DNA from: Streptomyces morookaense
Lineage (GTDB): Bacteria; Actinomycetota; Actinomycetes; Streptomycetales; Streptomycetaceae
Direction: 5' to 3'
NCBI RefSeq assembly: GCF_013030945.1
Contig: NZ_JABBXF010000001.1
Location: 124,001-188,000, forward strand
Length of the DNA stretch: 64,000 bases
Shown here in pieces: positions 14,735 through 23,193 of the stretch (the first letter of the stretch is position 1; every line of letters begins with the position of its first letter). Under the pieces are notes generated by a model. That model did no database searches. It saw nothing but the letters and a program-made list of their open reading frames with translations, and was not told where the DNA came from. The translations under genes were made by a program, and so were the position numbers.

Positions 14735-16723
14735 CTACTCCCCCAGTTTCAGCAACGGCACCCCCGCCACCTCCACCCCGAACACCTGCGCGTACAGCGA
14801 CAGTTCCGCCTCCAGCGCCCGCACCATCGTCTCCTTCCTCCGGAAGCCGTGCCCCTCCCCCTCGAACGACAGGTACGCGTGCGGCACCCCGCATCCCGCG
14901 ACTGCTTCCAGGAAGCGGTCGCACTGCTCCGGCGGGCACACCGGGTCCTCCAGGCCCTGCAGGAGCAGGAAGGGAACGCGCACGCGGTCCGCCCGCGTCA
15001 GCGGGGCCCGGTCCCGGTAGCGCTCGGGGAACTCCTCGAACGAGCCGATCAGGAAGTCGAGGTAGCGCGACTCGAAGTCGTGCGTGCCGCCGTCCGCCCA
15101 GCCCAGCAGGTCCAGCACCGGATAGAGGACGGTGCCGCACGCGTACACGTCCGTCGAGACGAGCGACGAGGCCGCGGTCCAGCCGCCCGCGCTGCCGCCG
15201 CGCACGGCCAGCCGGGCCCGGTCCGCCGTGCCCTCCTCCGCCAGCGCAGTGGCCACGGCCGCGCAGTCCTCGACGTCGACGACGCCCCAACGGCCGCGCA
15301 GGCGTTCGCGGTAGGCGCGCCCGTAGCCCGTCGAACCGCCGTAGTTCACGTCGGCGACGCCGATGCCCCGGGAGGTGAAGTAGGCGACGTCCAGGTCGAG
15401 GACGGCGGGCACGCGGGACGTGGGGCCGCCGTGGGCCATCACCACGTACGGCGGGAGTTCGTCGGCCGGCCCGGTGAAGTCGGGGCTGTGCGGCGGGTAG
15501 ATGTGGGCGTGGATCTCACGGCCGTCGGGGGCCGTGAAGGTACGGATCTGCGGCTCGGGGTAATAGGCGGGGTCCACGGGATCCGTGTGCCGGGCACCGA
15601 TCGTGCGGGCGCGTCCCGTGACCGTGTCCAGCTCGACCACCTCGTACGCGGTGCGCGGGCTCGCCGCGACGCCCACGGCCCGGGTGCCGCTCACCGTGAG
15701 CGTCGCCGCCCACTCCGTCCACGGCCCGGCCGCGTCGACCAGTTCCCCGGACTCGGGGTCGAGTATGCCGAGGACGGCCGCGCCCTTGCCGTGCACCACC
15801 GCGATCAGCCCGTTGGCCAGCGGCGCGAACCACCTCATGCCCGGCGTCCACAGCGGCCCCGCGAACTCCTCCTCGCGCCGGCACAGTTGGGTGGCCGCGC
15901 CCGTGGCGGGGTCGACGCGGTGGAGGTTCCACCAGCCCGTACGGTCGGTCGCGACGATCAGCGAGCCGTCTGGCGCCCACTCCGCCTGGGCGATGGCCTC
16001 CTCCGGCCCGCCCAGCAGCGTGCGGGTGTCCGCGAACCGGCCGTCCTCCGTCACCCGGGCCGTCTTCAGCTCCGTGCCCTCCCACGGCATGCGCGGGTGG
16101 TCCCAGGCGAGCCACACCGCCTGCCGCCCGTCCGGGGAGAGCCGCGGGCCGGTGACGAAGCGATGGGCGTCGTCCGACAACTCCCGCACGGCGGACCGGT
16201 CCGCGGCCGCCGAGCCGTCCAGCGGGACGGCCGCGAGGAAGCGGCGCACGTCCGACGGGCCCTCGCCCGTGAACTCCTCGGCCATGCACCACACTTCGCC
16301 CCGCTCGGGCAGGAGCACCGGGTCCGCCCAGCGCAGTCCCCCGCCGACCGCCGAGACCGGGGTCAGCGGCCGGGGTACGGCGCCCCCGGGCGCGTCCGGC
16401 TCGAAGGCGTACAGGCGCTGGTCCCCGAAGTGGGTGAAGACCAGCAGCGGGCCGCCCGCCGGCCGCGGCACTCCCGCCCACGGGAAGCCGCTGTACTCGA
16501 AGACCCGGTTGCGGACGTTCCACGGAGCGGGCAGCGCGGACTCCTCGGCCCCGTCGGCCCGCCGCCGCACCAGAGTGGCCCGGCCCGCCTCGGCCGGGCG
16601 GGGGGCGACCCACCACACCTCGTCGCCGACCGCGCCCACGCACGCGGGCCGGCCGCTGCGCGACGCGACGAGCGCGGCATCGATCGGGGACTGCCAGGCT
16701 CCGTAGGGCGCCGTGGACACCAT
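14735..16723 (-). CDS. S9 family prolyl oligopeptidase
   Basis: 662 residues. The N-terminal about 400 residues form a beta-propeller with repeated W/D-rich blades (FTHFGDQRLYAFEPD, GPRLSPDGRQAVWLAWDHP). The C-terminal alpha/beta hydrolase holds the nucleophile in RGGSAGGWT, an Asp in LLLQGLEDPVCPPEQ and the histidine in FEGEGHGF. No signal peptide, so it is cytosolic and probably degrades short peptides. ATG 16723 follows GAGGAGGAG. It lies 29 bp downstream of the M20 peptidase on the same strand, forming a peptidase cluster with the M55 gene. Confidence 0.93.
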   Translation of the reverse strand: MVSTAPYGAWQSPIDAALVASRSGRPACVGAVGDEVWWVAPRPAEAGRATLVRRRADGAEESALPAPWNVRNRVFEYSGFPWAGVPRPAGGPLLVFTHFGDQRLYAFEPDAPGGAVPRPLTPVSAVGGGLRWADPVLLPERGEVWCMAEEFTGEGPSDVRRFLAAVPLDGSAAADRSAVRELSDDAHRFVTGPRLSPDGRQAVWLAWDHPRMPWEGTELKTARVTEDGRFADTRTLLGGPEEAIAQAEWAPDGSLIVATDRTGWWNLHRVDPATGAATQLCRREEEFAGPLWTPGMRWFAPLANGLIAVVHGKGAAVLGILDPESGELVDAAGPWTEWAATLTVSGTRAVGVAASPRTAYEVVELDTVTGRARTIGARHTDPVDPAYYPEPQIRTFTAPDGREIHAHIYPPHSPDFTGPADELPPYVVMAHGGPTSRVPAVLDLDVAYFTSRGIGVADVNYGGSTGYGRAYRERLRGRWGVVDVEDCAAVATALAEEGTADRARLAVRGGSAGGWTAASSLVSTDVYACGTVLYPVLDLLGWADGGTHDFESRYLDFLIGSFEEFPERYRDRAPLTRADRVRVPFLLLQGLEDPVCPPEQCDRFLEAVAGCGVPHAYLSFEGEGHGFRRKETMVRALEAELSLYAQVFGVEVAGVPLLKLGE

Positions 16724-16752
16724 GGGCCACTCCTCCTCGGGACGGTGTCCGC

Positions 16753-18132
16753 TCAGTTCACCGAGCGGTCTTCCTCACGTCGTGCCCGTCCATTCTGCTC
16801 ATCCATGAAGTAGTGGTCGAGAACCCGGACTCCGAAGTGCAGGGCGTCGACCGGCACCCGCTCGTCGACGCCGTGGAACATCGCCTGGTGGTCGAAGCCG
16901 GCGGGCAGCCGGAGCGGGTTGAAGCCGTAGCCCACGATGCCCAGGCGGGAGAACTGGTTGGCGTCCGTCCCGCCGGACATGCAGAACGGGACGACATGAC
17001 CCTCCGGTGCGAAGTGCCCGATCGCCGCCTTCATGCGGGCGAACACCGGGGTGTCGAGGGGTGCTTGGAGCCCCTCGCCCCTCTGGTAGTACTCCCACTC
17101 CACGTGCGGCCCGGTGAGCCGGTCGAGGGTGTCCCGGAACTCCTCCGCGGCGCCGGGCACGACCCGCCCGTCCACGTGGGCGGTGGCGGCGGCGGGGATG
17201 ACATTGACCTTGTATCCGGCGTTCAGCATGGTCGGGTTGGTGCTGTTGCGCAGGGTCGCCCGCACCAGCTTGGCGGCCGCGCCCAGCTTGTCCAGCAGGC
17301 CCTCGACGTCGAAGTCCGGCGCGTCCGGGTCGGCGTCGATACCGTGCACCGCGGCGAGTTCGCGCAGCGCGGCCCGGACGAGCGGGGAGAGCCGGACCGG
17401 CCACTCGTACGCGGCGATCCGCTGGACGGCGGCGGCGAGGTGGACGATCGCGTTGTCGGGGTTGACCTTGGAACCGTGCCCCGCCGTGCCGTGCGCGGTC
17501 AGTTTCAGCCAGGCCGTGCCGCGCTCCCCCGCGCCCACCGGGTAGATCTGCAGACCGCCGTCGCCGTGGAAGGTGTACGCGCCGGACTCGCCGATGCCGA
17601 CCGTGCAGCCCTCGAACAGCACGGCGTGCTCCCGGGCCAGGAAGTCGGCACCCGTGAGGGCGCGGTCCTCCTCGTCGGCGGTGAAGGCGAGGACGACGTC
17701 GCCGCGCGGCCGCACCCCCGCCCGGGCCCAGGAGCGCACCAGGGCCAGCATCATCGCGTCCGCGTTCTTCATGTCGACCGCGCCGCGGCCCCAGACCACC
17801 CCGTCGCGGACCTCGCCCGAGAAGGGGTGGACGCTCCACTCGGCGGGCTCGGCCGGCACCACGTCCAGGTGCCCGTGGAGCAGCGTCGCCGCGGCGCCCG
17901 GGTCCGAACCGGCAAGGCGGGCCACGACATTGGTCCGCCCCGGCTCCTTCTCCAGCAGCACCGGCTCCAGGCCGGCCTCGGCGAGCCGTTCCGCCACGTA
18001 CTCGGCGGCCGGGCGCTCCCGGCCGTCCCCGCCACCGTGATTGCTGGTGTCGATCCGGATCAGGTCGGAGGTGAAGCGCACCACTTCGTCGAGCGCCTGC
18101 CCGTCCACCCGGTCCGCCGTGCCGTCATCCAT
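16753..18132 (-). CDS. M20/M25/M40-family metallopeptidase
   Basis: 459 residues. LLHGHLDVVP carries the first metal histidine, the bridging Asp lies in GRGAVDMKNA, the base is in FTADEEDRAL, and the end has DHQAMFHGVDERVPV, in which the last histidine ligates zinc. A dimerisation domain sits between (HGTAGHGSKVNPDNA). Relatives hydrolyse dipeptides or N-acyl amino acids. The ATG at 18132 overlaps the upstream M55 gene's stop by 8 bp, so the two are translationally coupled, and the S9 gene follows after 29 bp. Confidence 0.92.
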   Translation of the reverse strand: MDDGTADRVDGQALDEVVRFTSDLIRIDTSNHGGGDGRERPAAEYVAERLAEAGLEPVLLEKEPGRTNVVARLAGSDPGAAATLLHGHLDVVPAEPAEWSVHPFSGEVRDGVVWGRGAVDMKNADAMMLALVRSWARAGVRPRGDVVLAFTADEEDRALTGADFLAREHAVLFEGCTVGIGESGAYTFHGDGGLQIYPVGAGERGTAWLKLTAHGTAGHGSKVNPDNAIVHLAAAVQRIAAYEWPVRLSPLVRAALRELAAVHGIDADPDAPDFDVEGLLDKLGAAAKLVRATLRNSTNPTMLNAGYKVNVIPAAATAHVDGRVVPGAAEEFRDTLDRLTGPHVEWEYYQRGEGLQAPLDTPVFARMKAAIGHFAPEGHVVPFCMSGGTDANQFSRLGIVGYGFNPLRLPAGFDHQAMFHGVDERVPVDALHFGVRVLDHYFMDEQNGRARREEDRSVN

Positions 18133-18961
18133 ACTCTTCCTCCACCGCCGCCGACACGACGGTCGTGACCGCCTTGAAGCAGCGGATTCCGTCGTACATG
18201 GTCGGCGTGGTGAAGGTGATCCGGCGCTCGCCGCACTGTTCGACGCCGGGTACGCAGGTCGCCTGGCCGGCGAGGTGCTCGGCGTCGAAATCCAGCTCCC
18301 AGACGAACGGGCCGCCCCGCACCGGCTCGTGCCGCACGGCCAGCGCGGCGGCGTCCTTCGCCGCGGCCCGGATGTCGGCCGCCGTACGGGCCGGCGGGCG
18401 GCACACGGCCGCGTACCGCGACACATAGTCCTTGACCGCGACCGAACGGGCCCGGGGCGCATACCCCTTGGCGTCCTCGCACGTCCGGTCGTCGCCGGTC
18501 ACCAGCACCACGGGCACACCGTATTCGGCCACGACGAGGGAATTGAGGAACCCTTCGCTGGCGCGCGTGCCGCCCACCCGGACGCCGGTCAGCGAGTTGG
18601 CCAGGTAGGTGTGCGCCAGCACCCCCTCGGCACCGGCCGCCGCGTGGTACCCGACGAACGCGATCCCGTCGACGTCGCCGTGCTGCACGCCCTCGACCAT
18701 GCTCAGGGCCTTGTGCTTGCCGGTGAGCATCTCGGCCCGTTCGTCGAGCTTCTCCAGCAGCAGGTTGCGCATGCTCCAGTGCGCCTCGTTGACGAGGACG
18801 GCGTCGGCGCCGCCGTCGAAGAAGCCCGCGATGGCGGCGTTGACGTCGGACGTGAAGAGATGACGGCACCGCTCCCACTGCGGCGCCCCGGGCAGCACGT
18901 CGCCGGGCCAGGTGACCCCGGTGGCGCCTTCCATGTCGGCAGAGATCAGGATCTTTACCAT
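18125..18961 (-). CDS. M55-family D-aminopeptidase (DppA-like)
   Basis: 278 residues. SADMEGATGV at residues 7-16 gives the first metal ligands (D8, E10). VNEAHWSMRN, VGYHAAAGAEGVLAHTY and TRASEGFLN contain the further His/Glu ligands known for Bacillus DppA. DppA releases D-Ala from short peptides in the cytosol, so this operon may recycle D-amino-acid-containing cell-wall peptides. ATG 18961 begins the first beta strand. First gene of the M55-M20-S9 run. Confidence 0.92.
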   Translation of the reverse strand: MVKILISADMEGATGVTWPGDVLPGAPQWERCRHLFTSDVNAAIAGFFDGGADAVLVNEAHWSMRNLLLEKLDERAEMLTGKHKALSMVEGVQHGDVDGIAFVGYHAAAGAEGVLAHTYLANSLTGVRVGGTRASEGFLNSLVVAEYGVPVVLVTGDDRTCEDAKGYAPRARSVAVKDYVSRYAAVCRPPARTAADIRAAAKDAAALAVRHEPVRGGPFVWELDFDAEHLAGQATCVPGVEQCGERRITFTTPTMYDGIRCFKAVTTVVSAAVEEEYG

Positions 18962-19030
18962 GCCCCCGTTCTACCGCAGGAAGGGGTGGCGGGGCAGCGG
19001 AACGCGTGGGCGCCCCGCCCCCGCCCGCCC

Positions 19031-21445
19031 TCAGTCCGCGTGCCCCAGCATCAAGTCCCGTTCCGTGCGCCCGCCCCCGGCGATCTGGAGCACCGTGGCC
19101 ACCGGCGGGTACCCGGCCGCGATGACCGTGTACTCGCCCGCCGACAGGTCCACGAAGCGGAACGTGCCGTCCGGGCCCGTCACCGTCGAGTCGACCACGT
19201 TGCCCGCCGCGTCCAGCAGCGTCACGCGCGCGTCCTCCACCAGGCGGCCCGCGCCCGCGCGGACGGTGCCGCGCAGGACCGCGCCGCCCGCCAGCTCGAT
19301 GTCCTGGCGGGTCTCGCGTGCCGACTGGACGGTCACGGGAAGCGCCGCCGGGCGGAAGGCGGGGGCGCTCGACGCCAGCGTGTACTCGCCGGCGATCAAC
19401 TCCGCGATGACATAGCCCCCTTCGGGGCCGGTCCGGGTCGAGGCGACGACCTCGCCGTGCACGTTCGTCAGCGTCACGAGCGCCTCCCGCACCGGCGAGC
19501 CGTCGGCGGTGCGGACCGTCCCGGCCAGGCGGCCGGCGCCGCCGAGCACCACGTCCAGTTCGACGGGGCGTTCGCCGACCGTCACGGTGACGGCCTGCGG
19601 CTGGTGTCCGCCGGCCGCGGCGATGAGGACGTACGAGCCGGTGCCGGGGGTGCTCAGGGCGTACCGACCGTCGTCGCCGCTCGCGCCGCGGCCGATCTGG
19701 CGTCCGTGGACGTCGATGAGGGTGAGCGCGGCGCGCGGCACGGTGCTGCCGTCGAGGTGCTGGACGGCGCCCGTCACCGGGATGCCCGCGACGAGCGGCG
19801 GCGGTGCCGGGGCCGGGGTCACCGGGTCCATGAAGGATGCGGTGCGCGCGGACGGGATGGCGGCCTCGGGGGCGTTGGGGTGGGACACCAGTGGTTTCTC
19901 TTTCAGCAGGAAGGCGAGCACGAAGCCCACGATGAGCACCGGTACGAGGTAGAGGAAGATCCGCGGCATGGCCTCGGCGTAGGCCCGGACGTAGCCGTCG
20001 CGCAGTGCTGCGGGCAGGGCGTGCACCAGCTGCGGGGTGATGGAGTCGGGGGCCGGGAGGTCTGCGCGGTGCGGGAGTTCGCCGGCGAGCCGGGCGGAGA
20101 GGCGGTGGGCGAAGAGCGTGCCGAAGACGGCCGCGCCCAGCGAACCGCCGATCTGCCGGAAGTAGTTGTTGGCGCTGGTGGCGGTGCCGAGGTCCTGCGG
20201 CTGCACGGAGTTCTGCACCGCGAGGACGAGAACGGGCAGGGACAGGCCGATGCCGACGCCGAGGATGGCCATCCAGAGGCTGTAGACGATCCGGCCGGTT
20301 CCCGTGTCGAGATGGGACAGCAGATACATGCCCTCGGCGGAGAGCGCGAGGCCGAGGATGGGCAGCAGCTTGTAGTGGCCGGTGCGGCTGATGAGGTGGC
20401 CGGCGAGGAGCGAGGAGACGACGATGCCGCCCATCATGGGCAGCATCAGCAGGCCCGATGCGGTCGCGCCGACGCCGTCGACCATCTGCAGGAAGCTGGG
20501 CAGATAGCTGGCGGCGCCGAACATCGCGACGCCGACGACGGCCCCGACGAGCGCGGTGACGGTGAACACGGGGTCGCGGAACAGGTGCGGCGGCATGATC
20601 GGTTCCGCCGCGAACTGCTCGACGACGGCGAACAGCAGCGTCGTGCCCAGCGCCCCCGCGCCGAGCCCGAGGATCGTGCGGGAGGTCCAGGCGTACTCGG
20701 TGCCGCCCCAGGTGGTCAGCAGCACCAGGCAGACGGAGGCCGTCGTCAGCAGCAGGGCGCCGAGGACGTCGAAGCGGGCCCGGCGCGGCGGCCGGGGCAG
20801 CTTGAGGGCGGCGCCGACGACGGCGAGCGTGACGAGCCCGAAGGGGACGTTGACGTAGAAGCACCAGCGCCAGGAGGCGTGGTCGGTGAAGAAGCCGCCG
20901 AGCAACGGGCCCGCGACGGAGGCCAGTCCGTACGCGGCGCTGATGACGCCCATGTACCGGCCGCGTTCCCGGGCCGGGACGATGTCGGCGATGATGGCCT
21001 GCACGCCGATCAGCAGCCCGCCGGCGCCGACGCCCTGCAACGCCCGGAAGGCGATGAGCTGTTCCATCGTGCGGGACCAGCCGGCCAGGCCGGAGCCCGC
21101 GACGAAGACGACGATGGCGAAGACGAAGACGGTCTTGCGGCCGGAGATGTCGCCGAGCTTGCCGTAGAGCGGCAGGACGACGGTGGAGGTGAGGAGGTAG
21201 GCCGTGACGGCCCAGGACATCCTGCCGAGACCGTGCAGTTCGCCGACGATCTTGGGCAGGGCGGTCGCGACGATGGTCTGGTCGAGGGCGGCGAGGAGGA
21301 GCGTGAGCATCAGCCCGGCGAAGACCAGACGTACCCTCGCGGGGCCCGGCGGGGGCTCCCCCGCAGTGGGGACGGCTGCGGCCGGGGGCGGGGGGAGTGT
21401 GCTGTCGCCCTTCACCACGGTGGTCTCGACGATGGACCCGCCCAC
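19031..21445 (-). CDS. DHA2-type MFS efflux pump fused to three carboxypeptidase-regulatory-like repeats
   Basis: 804 residues. Residues about 40-545 are a 14-helix drug:H+ antiporter: [20 protein letters not shown] is motif D1, [13 protein letters not shown] is motif A, and [31 protein letters not shown] (motif C) and [19 protein letters not shown] follow. Residues about 575-804 are three repeats of a beta-sandwich of about 80 residues (CarboxypepD_reg/Cna-B-like), each with a LxGTVR or GAVxxxDG start and a Gx-YxLxxxAxGY end. After 14 helices the C-terminus should be cytoplasmic, odd for a fold mostly found outside cells. GTG 21445 is 7 nt from GGGGAG. Confidence 0.88.
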   Translation of the reverse strand: MGGSIVETTVVKGDSTLPPPPAAAVPTAGEPPPGPARVRLVFAGLMLTLLLAALDQTIVATALPKIVGELHGLGRMSWAVTAYLLTSTVVLPLYGKLGDISGRKTVFVFAIVVFVAGSGLAGWSRTMEQLIAFRALQGVGAGGLLIGVQAIIADIVPARERGRYMGVISAAYGLASVAGPLLGGFFTDHASWRWCFYVNVPFGLVTLAVVGAALKLPRPPRRARFDVLGALLLTTASVCLVLLTTWGGTEYAWTSRTILGLGAGALGTTLLFAVVEQFAAEPIMPPHLFRDPVFTVTALVGAVVGVAMFGAASYLPSFLQMVDGVGATASGLLMLPMMGGIVVSSLLAGHLISRTGHYKLLPILGLALSAEGMYLLSHLDTGTGRIVYSLWMAILGVGIGLSLPVLVLAVQNSVQPQDLGTATSANNYFRQIGGSLGAAVFGTLFAHRLSARLAGELPHRADLPAPDSITPQLVHALPAALRDGYVRAYAEAMPRIFLYLVPVLIVGFVLAFLLKEKPLVSHPNAPEAAIPSARTASFMDPVTPAPAPPPLVAGIPVTGAVQHLDGSTVPRAALTLIDVHGRQIGRGASGDDGRYALSTPGTGSYVLIAAAGGHQPQAVTVTVGERPVELDVVLGGAGRLAGTVRTADGSPVREALVTLTNVHGEVVASTRTGPEGGYVIAELIAGEYTLASSAPAFRPAALPVTVQSARETRQDIELAGGAVLRGTVRAGAGRLVEDARVTLLDAAGNVVDSTVTGPDGTFRFVDLSAGEYTVIAAGYPPVATVLQIAGGGRTERDLMLGHAD

Positions 21446-21689
21446 GTAGCTTCTCCCCTTAGTCGCGCCTGCGTTGGCGCCCTTTTCTCGCATTTCGCTG
21501 CAAGAGGGGCAAGCACGGGCAAGCGCGACGATTCGTCCCGGATGACCGTTCAGGCGGACTTTCCGCCGGTCGGAGGGGGGACAGGGGTGGCCGGAAGGGG
21601 GAAGCCCGGCCGGGAAAACCACTCGAACCGGTGAGCCCGGAACGGGCTGTTCCGCTCCGGGCCCCGGGTGCCGGGGGTGCGGCGGGCGC

Positions 21690-22148
21690 TCAGCCCGCGC
21701 TCTGGCCGCCCTCGGTCTCGGCCGCGAGACGGGCGAGCACGGCGTCGTAGATGCGGCAGAGGCCCTTCGGCGCGAAGGTCCGCTCGAAGAAGCCGCCGAT
21801 GCCGCCGGCGCCGTTCCAGACGGTGTGGACGACGGCCTTGGCGCGGCCCTCGCCGGCCGGGGTGACCGTCCAGGTCGTCACCATCGAGGAGTTGCGGTCC
21901 TTCTCCACCAGTTGGCCGGTGGACGGCTCGGAGACCTCCAGCAGGCAGTCGCGGACCCGCTTGCTGGTGGCCTGGAGCTTCCAGTGCACCAGGGTGCCCT
22001 CGCCGTCGCCGCCCTCGCGCACCTCGTACTCGCTGAAGTGCTCGGGGAGCAGCTTGGGGCGGACGCCGCTGTAGTCCGCCAGCGCGTCGAACACGTCCTC
22101 CGCACTCGCCGCGATGATCCGCTCCGTGGTCGCCTCGACCTGGCCCAT
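21690..22148 (-). CDS. SRPBCC family protein (polyketide cyclase/START-like)
   Basis: 152 residues. It starts [20 protein letters not shown], the usual first strand and helix, followed by [20 protein letters not shown], and ends with a long helix, [18 protein letters not shown]. The fold makes a hydrophobic cavity; many members in streptomycetes have no known ligand. ATG 22148 has GGAGG at 8-nt spacing. The stop is followed by an AGCCCG-GAA-CGGGCT mini-hairpin about 30 bp away that could terminate transcription of the upstream MFS region. Confidence 0.85.
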   Translation of the reverse strand: MGQVEATTERIIAASAEDVFDALADYSGVRPKLLPEHFSEYEVREGGDGEGTLVHWKLQATSKRVRDCLLEVSEPSTGQLVEKDRNSSMVTTWTVTPAGEGRAKAVVHTVWNGAGGIGGFFERTFAPKGLCRIYDAVLARLAAETEGGQSAG

Positions 22149-22257
22149 GGCATTGTCCTCCGGACGTTCCGTACTTGGTGTGGGGTCAGCCAACCACCCT
22201 TGCGGGCAGCCGCCCAAATCCAGGTGCGGGGCACCACACGTTCGCCGGCGCGACCCC

Positions 22258-22866
22258 CTACCGCGGCGCCCTGCCCCCCAACCGCGCCAGCGCCACCACG
22301 GCCGCGGGCCGCAGCCTCTCGTGCTCCCGCGCAGCGACAAGCGCGGCCTCCGCGCGCCGGTCCCCCAGCACCCCCAGCCCCTCCACGCACGCGCGGGCGA
22401 CCGGCCAGCAGTGGTCCCGCGCCGCGAGCAGCCGCTCCAGGGTGGAGAGGAGTGCGGGCACCGACTCGGGGGCCCGCAGCTCGGTGAGGAGGCGCACGGG
22501 GTGCACGGCGTACGCGGTGCGCAGCGGATTCGTGGCGAGGGCGGCCGCCGCCTTCGCGGTGCGCGGGTCGCGCAGCCGGGCCAGGACGCGCGCGGCCGTC
22601 GCACAGCGCACCGGCTCGCGGTAGTTGAGGAGGAGGATCAGCGTCTCGAAGGCCCGGCGGTCGCCCTGGGAGCCGAGGGCGAAGGCGGCGATCTCCCGTG
22701 CCCACAGCGGCCGTTCGGGGGCGACGAGGACGTGCGCCAGCTCGTCGCGCGCGGCGCGGCCGTCGGTGCGGACGAGCGCGAGGAGCTGTTCGTATGCCAC
22801 GAACTCGGCCGGGGAGACCAGTTCGGTCCGTACCCGCTTCAGCAGCGCGCGGAATTCCTCTTCCAT
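22258..22866 (-). CDS. HEAT-repeat protein
   Basis: 202 residues forming about five HEAT/PBS-lyase-like helix pairs: WAREIAAFALGSQGDRRAFE, CATAARVLARLRDPRTAKAA, TAYAVHPVRLLTELRAPESV, ARACVEGLGVLGDRRAEAAL, and LRPAAVVALARLGG. Such solenoids are protein-binding scaffolds; no catalytic residues are seen. ATG 22866 (MEEEFRALL) has GGAGGAG upstream. It is 109 bp upstream of the SRPBCC gene on the same strand and divergent from the 3-hydroxyacyl-CoA dehydrogenase. Confidence 0.75.
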   Translation of the reverse strand: MEEEFRALLKRVRTELVSPAEFVAYEQLLALVRTDGRAARDELAHVLVAPERPLWAREIAAFALGSQGDRRAFETLILLLNYREPVRCATAARVLARLRDPRTAKAAAALATNPLRTAYAVHPVRLLTELRAPESVPALLSTLERLLAARDHCWPVARACVEGLGVLGDRRAEAALVAAREHERLRPAAVVALARLGGRAPR

Positions 22867-23193
22867 TTCCCGCTCTCCTCCCCGAGTGGCCTGGACCACA
22901 TCGTAAGTCGCGCGCACAGCCCCTGGTGCTCTTGGTTACCCGTGAGTTAATCTCCCGGCAAGCGGGGGGCATCCCCCCGCTCGGCGGCCTGGTGACGCAG
23001 CCGCCCGTGCAGTGACGTCGGTTCGGCACACGGCAGGCCCCGGGACAGGGCCTGCCGCAGCAACTCCCGTTCCGCGGACCCCTCTTACCCGTTACCCGTC
23101 CGCGGTTTTCCTCAGTCGCCGTGCCCCGTTCAGGGGCCCGCCGGCCGCCGTCTCCCCCGTGTCCGCAGACGGGGGCTTCCCTTGGAGTCCGCG
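22867..23193. promoter_or_regulatory. 327-bp divergent intergenic region with three hairpins and a repeated heptamer
   Basis: No gene is visible. It contains TTACCCG three times (22936-22942, 23085-23091, 23092-23098, the last two in tandem). Hairpins: GCGGGGGG with its complement (22962-22980), GGCAGGCCC with its complement (23032-23056), and CCGCGGAC (23072-23079) with 23098-23105, whose loop holds the heptamer tandem and which is followed by TTTTCC. It must carry the promoters of the HEAT-repeat gene and of the 3-hydroxyacyl-CoA dehydrogenase. Confidence 0.5.

Noticed and set aside
18041..21634. A 1197-codon open frame on the + strand opposite the M55 and MFS genes
   Set aside because: It is rich in R/G/E/D/H/Q codon shadows with no domain, and the minus-strand genes there have clear motifs. 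Long antisense frames are normal at this GC content.
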